From positions 2,983,501 through 3,047,500 of the forward strand of contig BSDZ01000016.1 of assembly GCA_030268105.1 (NCBI GenBank): a DNA stretch of 64,000 nt, given 5' to 3'. Position numbers and translations under genes: made by a program. The notes under the pieces were generated by a model. That model searched no databases and was not told the DNA's origin. It was given only the letters and a program-made list of their open reading frames with translations. This DNA is from Volvox africanus. Its lineage: Eukaryota > Chlorophyta > Chlorophyceae > Chlamydomonadales > Volvocaceae. This document shows positions 10,060 to 21,746 of this stretch, piece by piece (positions within the stretch are counted from its first letter, which is position 1; every line of letters starts with the position of its first letter).

Positions 10060-10865
10060 TGTTGTATCCTTCAATCATGCACTGAATCTGCACGTCTGGA
10101 TGTTAGCTAGTGCGCACCAAGCTTACAAACAGCAAGGCGATTCAATGCGAGCAAAGTGACAGCGGAAGACTCAAGAATAAGGAAAGATCCAACTTACAAT
10201 AGTCTTCCTTTACAAATCGGAAGATGACCGTCAGACCCCGCGGGCAATGTTCATCACTCGGCTGGAGATGCTGTGCTGGAATAGCTCAGGCCGAATATAA
10301 ATGAGTATAACGTATGTATGCGAATTAGATCGAGTTAAGTACGCAGGTACTTGGTCCAAAGTAGCGCGAGCCGACTTCGGTCTCTAGGCGGCCGTCCTTG
10401 CACCTATCACATCGCGATACCGATGCGCAGTACAGGTCTCACTGGATTCCGATTTCAAGTGTGAGTATCTTCGTAGTACTGTTCTAAATATCGTGTCATC
10501 CGTGATATTATTGAATGCAACGCATGCAATATGCGAAGGTCCGAATATCGATATTTGGTTGCCGACCCAACCATCGCGATCATCGCCTTCTCGCATACGC
10601 GTATGGTTTATGACGTAAATGAGGTAATAATATTGAAAGTATTATTACGTGATATAAAATGCCAATGGATAGATCACGCATTAATTACCAGCCTTGAGTC
10701 AAACATGTTGACCGACAGCCCGATGTCGTAGATGATAATACGACATGCCTGATTAGCTAGATATAATCGAGTATATCATGCTAATACGATTTTATTATGC
10801 TTTATAATGTTCGAATGCATTGCGGCCTAATTCGGTGCAAACAGTGATCGAACTGGCGTACAACA
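10060..10865 (-). repeat. Solo family B LTR with target duplication GTGCC
   Basis: The minus-strand LTR starts TGTTGTATCCTTC on the plus strand and ends GCGTACAACA. It is flanked by GTGCC at 10055-10059 and 10866-10870. It splits the RNase H-integrase linker of E: the protein reads up to EVP on the left and resumes IAADLAQRLK on the right. A solo LTR results from recombination between the two LTRs of a complete insertion. Confidence 0.95.
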
Positions 10866-12349
10866 GTGCCGATAGCAGCGGACCTTGCGCAGCGACTTAA
10901 GATGGCGTATGAAGTGGATCCATGGTTTGCTTCGCCAAGTAATGTGGAACATTTACACAAGCACAACCATTTGTGGCTACGAAGGGATGGATCGACCACA
11001 CAAATCATGATGATGACGCTTTACGCTACGATATTCTTGCTCGGTTCCACGAGGACCTGTTAGCAGGACATCCTGGAAGTACGCGATTGGCAGAGCTCGT
11101 ACGACGCTCGTTCTGGTGGCCGTGCGTGGTGAAGGATGCGGAAAACTTCGTGCAAAGGTGCAGTTTATGTCAGCGCAATAAAGCACTATCCGGTAAGGGC
11201 CAGGGGTTATTACAACCTTTACCTATACCAGATGCCCCTTGGGAAAGTGTTTCTATGGATTTCGTAGTCGCGCTGCCCAAAACTGAAGGGGGATACGACT
11301 GGGTGTTCGTGATGGTTGATTGTTTGACCAAAATGGTTCATTTAGCCCCCTGCACCTCGTCTTGCACCGCTGAGCAAACAGCATGATTATTTTTTGATAA
11401 CGTGGTCCGATTGCATGGCGTTCCTAAAAATGTGATATCCGATCGCGGCGGTCAATTCACGTCTAATTTTTGGGAAGCGCTATGTGAGCTCGTCGGTATG
11501 CGTGTTCATTTGAGTACAGCATATCATCCGCAATCCGATGGGCAAACCGAACGCACAAATCGCACATTGGGCGACATGTTGAGGAATTTCGCGGGATGCA
11601 CACCCTCTGTTTGGGATACATTCCTGACTTCGGCAGAATTTGCGCTTAACAACGCTGTTAACCGCTCAACAGGTCAAAGCCCTTTCTTTCTGAATTATGG
11701 ATTCCATCCTGCGCTACCCATGTGTCGAGAATTGGAAATAAATATCCCTGCGGCTAAAACCTTTGCCAAGTCGTTCCTATCCCGCATGACAGACGTGAAG
11801 GCATGTTTGGACGCGGCACAACAACGGACGACGGACTATTATAATAAATCTAAACGAGACGTAACATTTTCGGTGGGACAAATGGTATTATTGAGCACTA
11901 AGAACTTGCGTTCACTCGCCGACGGTTCCTGAAAATTACTACCTTGCTGGATTGGTCCATATCCCGTTGTTCGCATGGTAGGGAATGTAGCTGTGGAGCT
12001 ATCTCTACCCTCTGACATGAATATCCATCCCACATTTCATGTTTCCCTCATCCGCCCTTATCGCGGCACAGCACCAGTTACAAACGACACCGATGCCCCT
12101 GCAGTAATGGACCCTGGTCCCGAGACCTGGATCGCAGGCAAGCAAAAGGTGTATGATGTGGAGTGAATACTGGATTATCGGGTTCGTCGTGTAGGTCGAC
12201 AGCAACGAAAGCGGAAGGTGCACGAGTATCTGGTCAAGTGGACCGGCTATTCTAGCGAGCACAACTCTTGGGAGCGGACACGTAACTTTTCGCCAGAAAT
12301 GAAGCCCTTATTGGAGGAAGCTCGCCTACGTGCCACGCAGACCCAATGA
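10866..12349 (+). pseudogene. pol: Integrase, GPY/F module and chromodomain of element E, broken
   Basis: A small deletion shifts the frame near 11010. The HHCC zinc finger follows (RFHEDLLAGHPG, then CSLCQRN), then the DDE core with [18 protein letters not shown] and [13 protein letters not shown] stops lie at about 11384 (after AEQTA), 11930 (where other copies have CGA in the DGSRKLLP block) and 12164 (after YDVE). The GPY/F module and a C-terminal chromodomain (HEYLVKWTGYSSEHNSWE) end at TGA 12347-12349. The stops at 11384 and 12164 are at the same codons as in G and B3. Confidence 0.85.
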
Positions 12350-12408
12350 TCTCTGCAGTCGATGCTGTCCGATGCAGAGAGGACGCTGCAAATGGGAGGG
12401 GGGATAGT

Positions 12409-13233
12409 TGTTGTACGCCGGTTCGATCACCGGTTGCACCGAAGTATACTGCAATACATTCAAGCACTATGAAGCACGATATAATCATATTGGCATGATA
12501 TATTCGAGTATATCTAGGTAATCAGGCATGTCGCATTATCATCTACGACATCACGCTGTCGGTCAACATGTTTGACTCGAGGCTGATAATTAATGCCTGA
12601 TCTATACGTTGGCATAATATCCCACGTAATAATACTTTAAATATTATTAACTCATCTGTGTCATAAACCATACGCGTATGCGAGAATGTGATGATCGTGA
12701 TCGTTGGGTCGGCAACCGAATATTGATATTCGGACCTTCGCATATTGCATGCGTTGCATCCATTAATATCACGGATTACGCGATATTTAGGATAGTGCTA
12801 CGAAGGTAATCACACTTGAGATCGGAATCCAGTGAGACCTGTACTGCACATGGGTATCACGACGTGATAGGTGATCGCACCTATCACGTCGTGAGGACGG
12901 CCGCCTAGAGACCGAAGTCGGCTCAACGCTACTCTGGATTAAGTACTCACGTAATTAACTCAATATAATTCACATATATAAGTTATAATAATTTATATTC
13001 GGCCTGAGCTATTCCAGCATAGCATTTCCAGCTGGATGATGAACGCTGCCCGCGGGGTCTGACGGCGGACTTCTAATTTGCAACTGAAGATCATTGTAAG
13101 TTGAATCTTTCCTTATCTTTAAGTCTTCCGCTGTCATGTTGCTCGCACTGAAGTGTCTTGCTGCACCATGCATGTGTAGCTAACACTCAGACGTGCAGAT
13201 TCAGTGCATGATTGAAGAAGGAAGGATACAGCA
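12409..13233 (+). repeat. 3' LTR of element E (family B)
   Basis: It starts TGTTGTACGCCGG after the polypurine tract and ends ...GGATACAGCA, one base off the usual ACAACA. It carries an extra short inverted duplication (12857-12894) that makes a perfect 17-bp-arm hairpin not seen in the other copies. The sequence right of it is family A RNase H (the (I)FGSGAV block), so this LTR marks the right end of the insertion into A0. Confidence 0.9.
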
Positions 13234-14957
13234 TTTGGAAGCGGCGCTGTATTTTTACAGGAAGGGCGACCGATCGCCTTCACGAGTAAGAAGTTTTCTG
13301 GTGCGGAGATTCACTACACCACCGGGGAACAGGAGCTTCTGGCAGTGCTGCATGCTTTAAAGGAATGGCGCTGTTACCTCGAGGGACGCCCATTTACTTT
13401 AAAAACTGACGACAAGCCCCTAACATTTTTGCAAAGTGTTCCGACGTTGAACTGCCGTCAGGCTAGGTGGATGGAATACCTAGCTAGGTTCGACTGCACC
13501 TGGGAGTACATTTCTGGTAAATTGAATATTGCTGATGCTCTCAGTCGACATCCGTCACTACACGTTGCAATTTTGGCAGCGCCCGTCTTGCAACCGCGTA
13601 ACAAGGAGGTGCCGATCGCGACGGACCTCGCAGAGCGGTTGAAGGTTGCCTACAACGCAGATGCCTGGTTCTTAGAGCCGGCTAATGTGGAATACCTTCA
13701 CAAGCAGAATGGCCTTTGGCTACGGACGGAGGGTGCAGCTACGCAAATCGTCGTTCCGAACGACGACGCGCTACGCTACGACATCCTTGCGCGGTTCCAC
13801 GAGGACCCGTTAGCAGGACACCCTGGTAGCAAGCGATTGATCGACTTGGTGCAACGTTCCTTTTGGTGGCCTCGATTGGCTAAGGATGCGGCGAACTTCG
13901 TACAGACATGCAGTCTGTGCCAGCACAATAAGGCTTTGTCCGGTAAGGGCCATGGGTTGTTGCAACCGTTGCCTGTCCCGGATGTGCCTTGGGAAAGTGT
14001 TTCCATGGACTTCGTAGTCGCGCTGCCCAAAACGGAGGGGTGATACGATGTGGTGTTCGTAATGGTCGATCGTCTGACTAAGATGGTTCACCTAGCACCA
14101 TGCACATCATCCTGCACAGCTGAACAAACGGCACGCTTGTTTTTTGACAATGTGGTTCGGTTACACGGTGTCCCCAAAAACGTGATCTCGGACCGCGGTG
14201 GGCAGTTCACGTCTAAGTTTTGGGAAGCGCTCTGCAAGCTAGTTGGCATGCGCGTCAACCTGAGCACAGCATACCACCCGCAAACTGATGGCCAAACTGA
14301 ACGCACAAACCGCACGTTGGGTGATATGTTGCGCAATTATGCTGGTCGCACACCCCTCGTTTGGGAAGCGTATTTGACTGCGGCAGAATTCGCGCTTAAC
14401 AACGCTGTTAACCGCTCTACAGGCAAAAGTCCGTTCTTTCTCAACTACGGGTTTCATCCCGCGCTACCCATGTGGCGTGAGTTGGAAGTGAACGTGCCTG
14501 CTGCTAAAACCTTTGCCAAGTCTTTTATGTCCCGAATCACAGACGTGAAGGCGTGTTTGGACGCGGCACAGCAATGAACGACCAAGTACTACAACAAATC
14601 CAAGCAGGATGTGACGTTTTTGGAAGGGCAACTCGTGTTGCTAAGCACCAAGAACTTGCGTACCTTGGCCGATGGATCCCGAAAACTTTTACCCCGCTGG
14701 ATAGGTCCGTATCCTGTCGTGCGCATGGTCGGGAATGTGGCTGTTGAACTCGCATTGCCCACTGATATGACCATTCACCCCACGTTTCACGTATCGCTTG
14801 TCCGTCCTTATCGTGGTACGGAACCTGTCCCTGAGCCTGCTAACGCCCCTGCAGCGATTGAACCAGTTCCCGAGACCTGGATCGCTGGTAAACAGAAGTT
14901 TTACGATGTGGAGCGGGTGTTAGATTATCGTGCGCGTCGTGTGGGCCGACACCGACG
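13234..14957 (+). pseudogene. pol: RNase H-integrase fragment of A0
   Basis: A single reading frame runs from the RNase H block FGSGAVFLQEG through [20 protein letters not shown] (His to Asp change), integrase HHCC ([19 protein letters not shown]) and the DDE core to the GPY/F module. Two stops interrupt it: TGA at about 14041 (GGA in other copies) and TGA at 14575-14577 (CGA in A1 and A4). It ends at the G insertion within the VGRHRR stretch. The chromodomain resumes at 21506 (the tail of RRKRTVHEYLVKWTGYTS) and ends near 21657 with a premature TAA four codons early. Confidence 0.85.
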
Positions 14958-15771
14958 TGTTGTACGCCGGTTCGATCACTGGTTGCACCGAAATAGGCCG
15001 CAATGCATTCAAACATTATAAAGCATAATAAAATCGTATTAGCATGATATATTCGAGTATATCTAGCTAACCAGGCATGCTGCATTACGACATACGATAT
15101 CACGCTGTCGGTCAACATGTTTGACTCGACGCTGATAATGAATGTGCGATCTATCCATTGGCATTTTATATCACATAAGAATACTTTAAATATAATTACC
15201 TCATTTACGTCATAAACCATACGCGTATGCGAGAAGGCGACGATCACGATGGTTGGGTCGGCAACCAAATATCGATATTCGGACCTTCACATATTGCATG
15301 CGTTGCATCCAATAATATCAAGGATTACGCGGTATTTAGGACAGTGCTATAAAGGTACTCACACTTGAGATCGAAATCCAGTGGGACCTGTACTGGGCAT
15401 CGGTATCACGACGTGATAGGTGCGAGGATGGCCGCCTAGAGACCGAAGTCGGCTCGACGCTACTTTGGACTAAGTACTTGTGTACTTAACTCTATCTAAT
15501 TCGCATACATACGTTATACTCATATATATTCGGCCTGAGCTAATCTAGCATATCATCTGCAGCCGAGTGATGAACATTGCCCGCGGGGTCTGACGGCAGA
15601 CTTCTAATTTGCAATTGAAGAACATTGTAAGTTGAATCTTTCCTTATCGTTGAGTCTTCCACTGTCTATTACTCACATTGGATTGCCTTGCTGTTCATAA
15701 GCTTGGTATGCACTCAGCTAACATCCAGACGTGCAGATCTAATGCATGATTGAAGAAGGAAGGATACAACA
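14958..15771 (+). repeat. 5' LTR of element G
   Basis: It runs TGTTGTACGCCGG to GGATACAACA and is 814 bp, the same length as the 3' copy. It is followed after four bases by the primer site TGGTAGCGAGACAG. The shared palindromes of family B are present (GATATATTCGAGTATATC near 15045 and AAATATCGATATTCGG near 15267). Confidence 0.9.
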
Positions 15772-16206
15772 AATTTGGTAGCGAGACAGTTCGCTTCACT
15801 GCTGTCTCATCGTCGCTATTGGGGAGTAGATTTTTGCACAAGCGGACGGTGGCGAGGAGCATCACGGGATAACTTCGTCGGAAAGTCGGTACTATAGTAT
15901 CCTCTCCCTGAACTTTTGATATAACATCCGTCTGTTAATACTCATTGTATTTTCGCCACCCAGAAAGGTCTTAAGACCACAAAAGGAATTTCTTTGCCAT
16001 CATACTCCGAATCGCTTCCCCAATAAGTCGGATATCTGACAGGCCCAGCTATAGGATATACTCATTTGAAGGTGACTACGCATTGGTGGGTTACATTCTT
16101 GCTCGCGTTGGAGTTTACTCGAGCGCAAACGGTATACGGGAGAGAATTTCAAAGGTAGAGTCCTACCTTTATCTCTTTATCCTTGTTAAGGTACTAATTG
16201 GGATAC
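15772..16206 (+). other. Leader of element G, no confident ORF
   Basis: About 430 bases between the 5' LTR and the gag ATG. The same leader type, in minus orientation, is found in B3 (53240-53675) and in B4 (40131-40417 plus 54491-54613). It does not resemble the family A leader and does not contain its small ORF. It presumably holds packaging and dimerisation signals, which cannot be located by eye. Confidence 0.6.
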
Positions 16207-17501
16207 ATGTCGTGTGATCAGTATCCACCAACTATAGGGGAGGGTGATCAGGCTAATATTAGTGTCCATTATGAAGGACCGGAGACCACACCGAACGTTG
16301 ATAACTTATATAATCCCCAGTCGGATGTTCCCCAGTCGAACTCCCCTTATCCAGCTCAGAATCCTCCTGGGGCGCCAGATCCTATGAGGCCCACCGAGGC
16401 GGAGCAGAACCCAGCGATGGTATCGCTACAGCAACTTATGGATGAAGGTGGGGTTCCCGGTTTCGTAGTACCAACACCTCAACTTCATATTCATCATGAT
16501 GCCGAACCCCAGAATATCGCAAGTGCCACCCGTTCCTATGTCCGTGATGCTAAAAAGTATCTGAAGTTGGTAAAGGGTGGTGATCGTGACGAAGTGAAGG
16601 TCTTTTCATCGGAGCTACACTAAGCGGCGTCACGAGAGAATGGTATGATCATTGGACCACTGTACAGGAACACTTTACGTTCGAAGAGCTAATTAACGCG
16701 CTCCTTGCTCATTTCGCTCCCAGAAATCAGTCGCAAGTGGCTGCCATGTACCGAGAGTTACACGCAGGCACTTATCGAATGCAACCTAATGAGTCCATGG
16801 AGGACTACCGGTTGCGTTTCGAAGCAGTAACAGCACCCATGATTGGCTTCTCCGAGGGAGACTACATTTATTGGTTCCAACGCGGTCTCTCGCTTCAGTT
16901 AGCCCGAGCGAGTACTACGGACCTGACACTGGAAGGGACGAGGTCGTACACGCGATGAGTTCAGATCGTTCGTGACGTCGAAGCTCACCTTGGAGCGGGA
17001 CAAGAACACCCAACATCCTTAGCACCGCTATCAGTTGATATGACGCAAGATATCTCTAACGAGACTGATCCAGCACCTGAGACTACTGGCATTCCTCTAC
17101 CTCCAGCTCCAATGCGCCGTGGTGGCACTCCTCCGACTAATCACGTTCATACTCCTGGTACCCGAGAACTAATTCCAAGGGATTCACAGATAACTTGGAG
17201 TGCGCGGAAGAGGAAGGGCGTGCTACAAAATACCGCCAAGTCATGCGGAGCTGCATCAGAATCGAAGCGGTCAAGAACACAAAATCGATGGCTTACCAAG
17301 TGGGGATGTACACAAACGGAGTTTGCGCAGCGACGACAATTGGGAGTCTGCCTTCGATGTGCATCAAATCACCTTACAAGGAACTGCCCGCTTTTACCCC
17401 CATTAGCTGTAGGACGACCTTCAACGGACGAGGCACCTGACACGATTTCCGTTGATATTGTCGGAGCACCCAGCCCACGTTTACACAGAAATGTTGACTG
17501 A
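16207..17501 (+). pseudogene. gag: Gag of element G, with one frameshift and one stop
   Basis: The start is ATG 16207. The N-terminal third is acidic and Pro/Asn-rich. The capsid-like domain begins at the [16 protein letters not shown] block, which aligns with [16 protein letters not shown] of family A. A one-base deletion near 16600 shifts the frame, which resumes at REWYDHWTTVQEHFTFEEL. A TGA at about 16957 replaces a Trp codon present in B4. The C-terminal frame (17040-17501) is basic and ends with the knuckle CLRCASNHLTRNC, spaced C-x2-C-x3-H-x4-C as in family A. Related gag copies are in B3 and B4. Confidence 0.8.
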
Positions 17502-19437
17502 TATGGAGTGCTGAATTAAGTACTGGCTTGGGTAAATCTTGATTGAATCCGGCAATGTTGATGCGAGGAGACTCTTCGCTACCTTGACTAGATATACTTG
17601 ATGATTAATAATTATGTACCTCTAACAGATTCTTTTCTGCTGACTAGCGTGGATCAAAGATATGATGCGGATGTACGCCACGTTTGACTCTTTTGGATGG
17701 CAACGAAATCGATTTTGTTGACTGAAATTTCGGGACACCTATGTGCTACAGGTGTTATTGACGACCTTATCTCAAAGAAGTGATAAGCATGATGGGGTTG
17801 ACCCCATAGTCGTCTAAGTGTTCAGGTTACCCTCGTTGATGAGGGTAAGCATCCCATCGTGGGCAGGATCACCCTTAGTCGACGAAGGACCCTCTGTGTG
17901 TTAGGGCCCAATGAGTGCAACAAGGTCTCTCGGAGACAGCACTACATGGACATTGGGTGCCGCGACATAACGACAGTACCGCGCGCGCATCAATACGGAG
18001 TCAAGCACAATTGGCCATTGTGTAAAAGGGAACCTATCGCCTAAGGTACCTTGGCTGTCGTACTAAGATGTCACACCAGAGGAGGGCGGAACTGTGCGAA
18101 GCCTGTGGTTAACTTCGTTTAGCGGCGTTCGTCCGCCGAAATAAAGAACCCAAGCTTGAAGGGTGTAAGACCAACTTATCAAGTGATAAGGGAAGGCATC
18201 CATGAATTGCTTGCGAGGCCTTGGGTGCAATCGGTTGCTACCATCGCGCAGTCTCCTGTGAAAGATTCTGAGGTTGCAGCCCCCTTATTGCCAAATTATA
18301 CTGATGCATTTGTCATCCTGGGGCTCCCACCTATGTTACCTGCTGACTATATGATCCCCTTTGTGTTCGAGCACAACCCGTTTCATGACCTATGTACAGG
18401 TTAAGCCCGTTGGAGCTAGATGAAGTGAAGCGGCAAGTGGGGGATCTGCTCGCAAAGGGTATGATTCGGCCCCGCACATTGCCATATTCTGCGCCGATAT
18501 TGTTTGTCGGTAAGAAGGATGGGACGTTGCGCATGTGCATTGATTATCGGGGCTTGAATGCGACCACGACTAAAAATCGCTACCCTTTGCCGCGCGTCGA
18601 TGACCTGCTCGATAAGCTGAAAGGCTCAGCTTATTTTTCCTCGATTGACCTTCAACAAGGGTATAATCAGATACGCATTGCTGCCGCTGATATTCCGAAA
18701 GCCGCTTTCCGGACCCCCTTTGGTCACTTTGAGTACACGATCTTGTCGTTTGGACTTACTAATGCGCCCGCCACATTTCAAGCAGTGATGGATCGCATGT
18801 TCAGACCGTATATTGACAGGTTCGTTGTTTGTTGTTTGGATGATATTTTAATGTATTCCAAGACGTGCGAGGAGCACCTGAAGCATCTCGAGCTCGTGCT
18901 TGAGGTGATGAAGCGGGAGCAATTGTTTGCTAAACGCGCCAAGTGTTTTTGGGCGCAGCCTCAAGTGGAGTATTTGGGCCACATTGTGTCGGCCACTGGA
19001 ATAAGGATGGACCCACGGAAGGTAGCTGTGGTTCACGAATGGCCCGCGCCTCAGAACCTCACCGAACTACGCCAGTTCTTAAGTTTGACTAACTACTTCC
19101 GTAAGTTTATCAATAAATACTACATTATTGTGGCCCCGCTTACGAATTTGACGAAGAAAGGAGGTTTCACTTCCCTCAAAGCCTGGACACCCGCATGTCA
19201 GCGGGCATTTGAAGAGCTCAAGCGAATCATCACCAACGACGTTCCCCTCTCTTTCCCTGATCACTCGTTGCCATTCCGTGTTGAAGTTGTATCGGATGCT
19301 TCCTTGCATGGAAGCGGCGCTGTATTGTTGCAGGAAGGACGACCAATCGCCTTCACGAGTAAAAAGTTCTCGGGTGCGGAGACCCGATACACGACCGGAG
19401 AGCAGGAGCTCTTGGCAGTTCTACATGCTTTAAAAAC
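17502..19437 (+). pseudogene. pol: Degenerate protease region and reverse transcriptase of element G
   Basis: At about 17735-17800 the region aligned to the protease active site reads ATG in place of DTG (ATGVIDDLIS), with a stop a few codons later. B3 has the same Asp-to-Ala change, so it is shared rather than private. No methyltransferase-like domain can be seen. RT (frame 18392-19430) is intact: [32 protein letters not shown] and CCLDDILMYSK, where the catalytic motif is CLDD rather than YLDD (Tyr to Cys at about 18834). RNase H starts at [16 protein letters not shown] and is cut at LHALK by the internal deletion. Confidence 0.8.
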
Positions 19438-20632
19438 TTCGTGCAAAGGTGCAGTTTATATCAGCGCAATAAAGCACTATCCGGTAAGGGCCAGGGTTTA
19501 TTACAACCTTTACCTATACCAGATGCCCCTTGGGAAAGTGTTTCAATGGACTTCGTAGTCTCGCTACCCAAAACTGAGGGGGGATACGACTGGGTGTTCG
19601 TGATGGTCGATTGTTTGACCAAAATGGTTCATTTAGCCCCCTGCACCTCGTCTTGCACCGCTGAGCAAACAGCATGATTATTTTTTGATAACGTGGTCTG
19701 ATTACACGGCATTCCTAAAAATGTGATATCCAATCACGGCGGTCAATTCATGTCTAAGTTTTGGGAAGCGCTATGTGAGCTCGTCGGTATGCGTGTTCAT
19801 TTGAGTACAGCATATCATCCACAATCCGATGGGCAAACCGAACGCACAAATCGCATGCTGGGCGACATGTTGAGGAATTTCGCGGGACGCACACCCTCTG
19901 TTTGGGATACATTTCTGACTTCTGCAGAATTCGCGCTTAACAACGCTGTCAACAGGTCAAAGCCCTTTCTTTCTGAATTATGGATTCCATCCTGCGCTAC
20001 CCATGTGTCGAGAATTGGAAATAAATATCCCTGCGGCTAAAATCTTTGCCAAGTCGTTCCTATCCCGCATGACAGATGAGAAGGCATGTTTGGACGCGGC
20101 ACAACAACGGACGACGGACTATTATAATAAATCCAAACGAGACGTAACATTTTCGGTGGGACAGATGGTATTATTGAGCACTAAGAACTTGCGTTCGCTC
20201 GCCGACAGTTCCCGTAAATTGCTACCTCACTGGATTGGTCCATATCCCATTGTTCGCATGGTAGGGAATGTAGCTGTGGAGCTATCCCTACCCTCTGACA
20301 TGAATATCCATCCCACATTTCATGTTTCCCTCATCCGCCCTTATCGCGGCACAACGCCCGTTACAAACAACACCGATGCCCCTGCAGTAATGGACCCCGG
20401 TCCCGAGACCTGGATCGCAGGCAAGCAAAAAGTGTATGATGTGGAATGAATATTGGATTATCGTGTTCATCGTATAGGTCGACAATGACGAAAGTGGAAG
20501 GTGCACAAATATCTGGTCTAGTGGACTGGCTATTCTAGCAAGCATAATTCGTGGGAGCCGATGCGTAACTTCTCGCCGGAAATGAAGCCCCTATTGGAGG
20601 AAGCTCGCCTACGTGCCACGCAGACCCAATGA
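19438..20632 (+). pseudogene. pol: Integrase and chromodomain of element G, broken
   Basis: It enters at the second half of the zinc finger (CSLYQRN, with Cys to Tyr), then SMDFVVSLPK, an altered ISNHGGQF (the second catalytic Asp is Asn and the following Arg is His) and [13 protein letters not shown] stops lie at about 19676 (after AEQTA) and 20447 (after YDVE), both shared with E and B3. Further private stops lie in the chromodomain (about 20487 and 20518). A deletion removes part of the AVNRSTGQSPFF block and shifts the frame near 19955. Confidence 0.85.
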
Positions 20633-20691
20633 TCTCTGCAGTCGATGCTGTCCGATGCAGTGAGGACGCTGCCTACGGGAGGGGGGATAGT

Positions 20692-21505
20692 TGTTGTACG
20701 CCGGTTCGATCACCGGTTGCACCGAAATAGGCCGCAATGCATTCGAACATTATAAAGCATAATACAATCATATTAGCATGATATACTCGAGTATATCTAG
20801 GTAATCAGGCATGTCGCATTATCATCTACGACATCGCGCTGTCGGTCAACATGTTTGACTCAACGCTGATAATGAATGCGTGATCTATCCGTTGGCATAA
20901 TATCCCACGTAATAATACTTTAAATATTATTACCTCATTTACGTCATAAACCATACGCGTATGCGAGAAGGCAATGATCGCGATGGTTGGGTCGGCAACC
21001 GAATATCGATATTCGGATCCTTGCATATTGCATGCGTTGCATCCAATAATATCAAGGATTACGCGGTATTTAGGACAGTGCTATAAAGGTACTCACACTT
21101 GAGATCGAAATCCAGTGAGACCTGTACTGCGCATCGGTATCACGATGTGATAGGTGCGAGGATGGCTGCCTAGAGACCGAAGTCGGCTCGACGCTACTTT
21201 GGACTAAGTACTTGTGTACTTAACTCTATCTAATTCGCATACATACGTTATACTCATTTATATTCGGCCTGAGCTATTCTAGCATCCCATCTGCAGCCGA
21301 GTGATGAACATTGCCCACGGGGTCTGACGGCAGACTTCTAATTTGCAATTGAAGAACATTGTAAGTTGAATCTTCCCTTATTGTTGAGTCTCCCGCTGTC
21401 TATTACTCGCATTGGATTGCCTTGCTGTTCGTAAGCTTGGTATGCACTCAGCTAACATCCAGACGTGCAGATCTAATGCATGATTGAAGAAGGAAGGATA
21501 CAACA
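20692..21505 (+). repeat. 3' LTR of element G
   Basis: 814 bp, TGTTGTACGCCGG to GGATACAACA, preceded by the polypurine tract GGGAGGGGGGATAG. It is followed by CGACG, the right copy of the target duplication, and then by the rest of the A0 chromodomain. Confidence 0.95.
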
Positions 21506-21711
21506 CGACGTAAGCGGACAGTACACGAGTACTTGGTCAAGTGGACAGGGTATACCAGTGAGCACAACTCATGGGAGCCGGCACGCAACTTCTCGCAGGA
21601 CATGAAGCCTCTGCTTGAAGAAGCCCGCAAAAGTGCCATGTAAGCCCAATGACCCCTGCAGTCAATGCTGTATGAAGCAGCGAGGACGCTGCATACGGGA
21701 GGGGGGATAAT

Positions 21712-21746
21712 TGTTGTGCCACGGTTTGTTTCCCGCCGATGCGTAG
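21712..21746 (+). repeat. First 35 bp of the A0 3' LTR
   Basis: TGTTGTGCCACGG follows a polypurine tract and a chromodomain end. It stops at CGTAG, where A2 is inserted. The LTR resumes at 29219 after the second CGTAG with the expected GTCGATGGGATGC. Confidence 0.9.

Larger units (their letters stand above)
5603..13233 (+). mobile_element. Element E: family B LTRs and pol with an A-like leader and gag
   Basis: LTRs are 5603-6416 and 12409-13233. Leader and gag (6417-7612) resemble family A, including the primer site TGGTATCGAGACAGGTTCG and the leader ORF. From about 8200 on, the sequence matches family B elements G and B3. The pol order is RT (about 8800), RNase H (about 9650), integrase (10866-12160), chromodomain (12180-12349) and polypurine tract (about 12394-12407). 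Internal damage: an LTR-A fragment replaces part of gag (7350-7449), a solo LTR-B splits RNase H from integrase, and there are several frameshifts and stops. The right flank TTTGG continues into an A-type RNase H (A0), so E, or the B1-E tandem, inserted into A0. Confidence 0.8.
14958..21505 (+). mobile_element. Element G (family B) with target duplication CGACG
   Basis: Its two 814-bp LTRs (14958-15771 and 20692-21505) are flanked by CGACG at 14953-14957 and 21506-21510. Inside are a primer site (TGGTAGCGAGACAG, 15776-15789), a long leader (to 16206), gag (16207-17501), a degenerate protease region (about 17560-17880), RT and the first half of RNase H (18150-19437), integrase (19438-20450), chromodomain (to 20632) and a polypurine tract (about 20677-20690). 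A deletion of roughly 0.8-0.9 kb joins RNase H (LHALK) directly to the integrase zinc finger (NFVQRCSLYQRN). Its gag is unlike that of E. Confidence 0.9.
13234..21746 (+). mobile_element. Element A0 (family A), 3' part, host of several later insertions
   Basis: A0 is visible as RNase H-integrase (13234-14957), the rest of its chromodomain (21506-21657), polypurine tract (about 21696-21710) and a 3' LTR starting at 21712. G is inserted in the chromodomain (duplication CGACG). The LTR is split by A2 (duplication CGTAG), by a solo LTR (duplication GTTGT) and by the 5' LTR of A1. LTR pieces are 21712-21746, 29214-29612 and 30437-30548. The last third of this LTR is missing. The 5' part of A0 lies left of E and is not in the window. 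Confidence 0.85.

Noticed and set aside
13234..21711. A0 and G read as one element
   Set aside because: G has its own LTR pair and a CGACG duplication, and the A0 chromodomain reads straight across when G is taken out.
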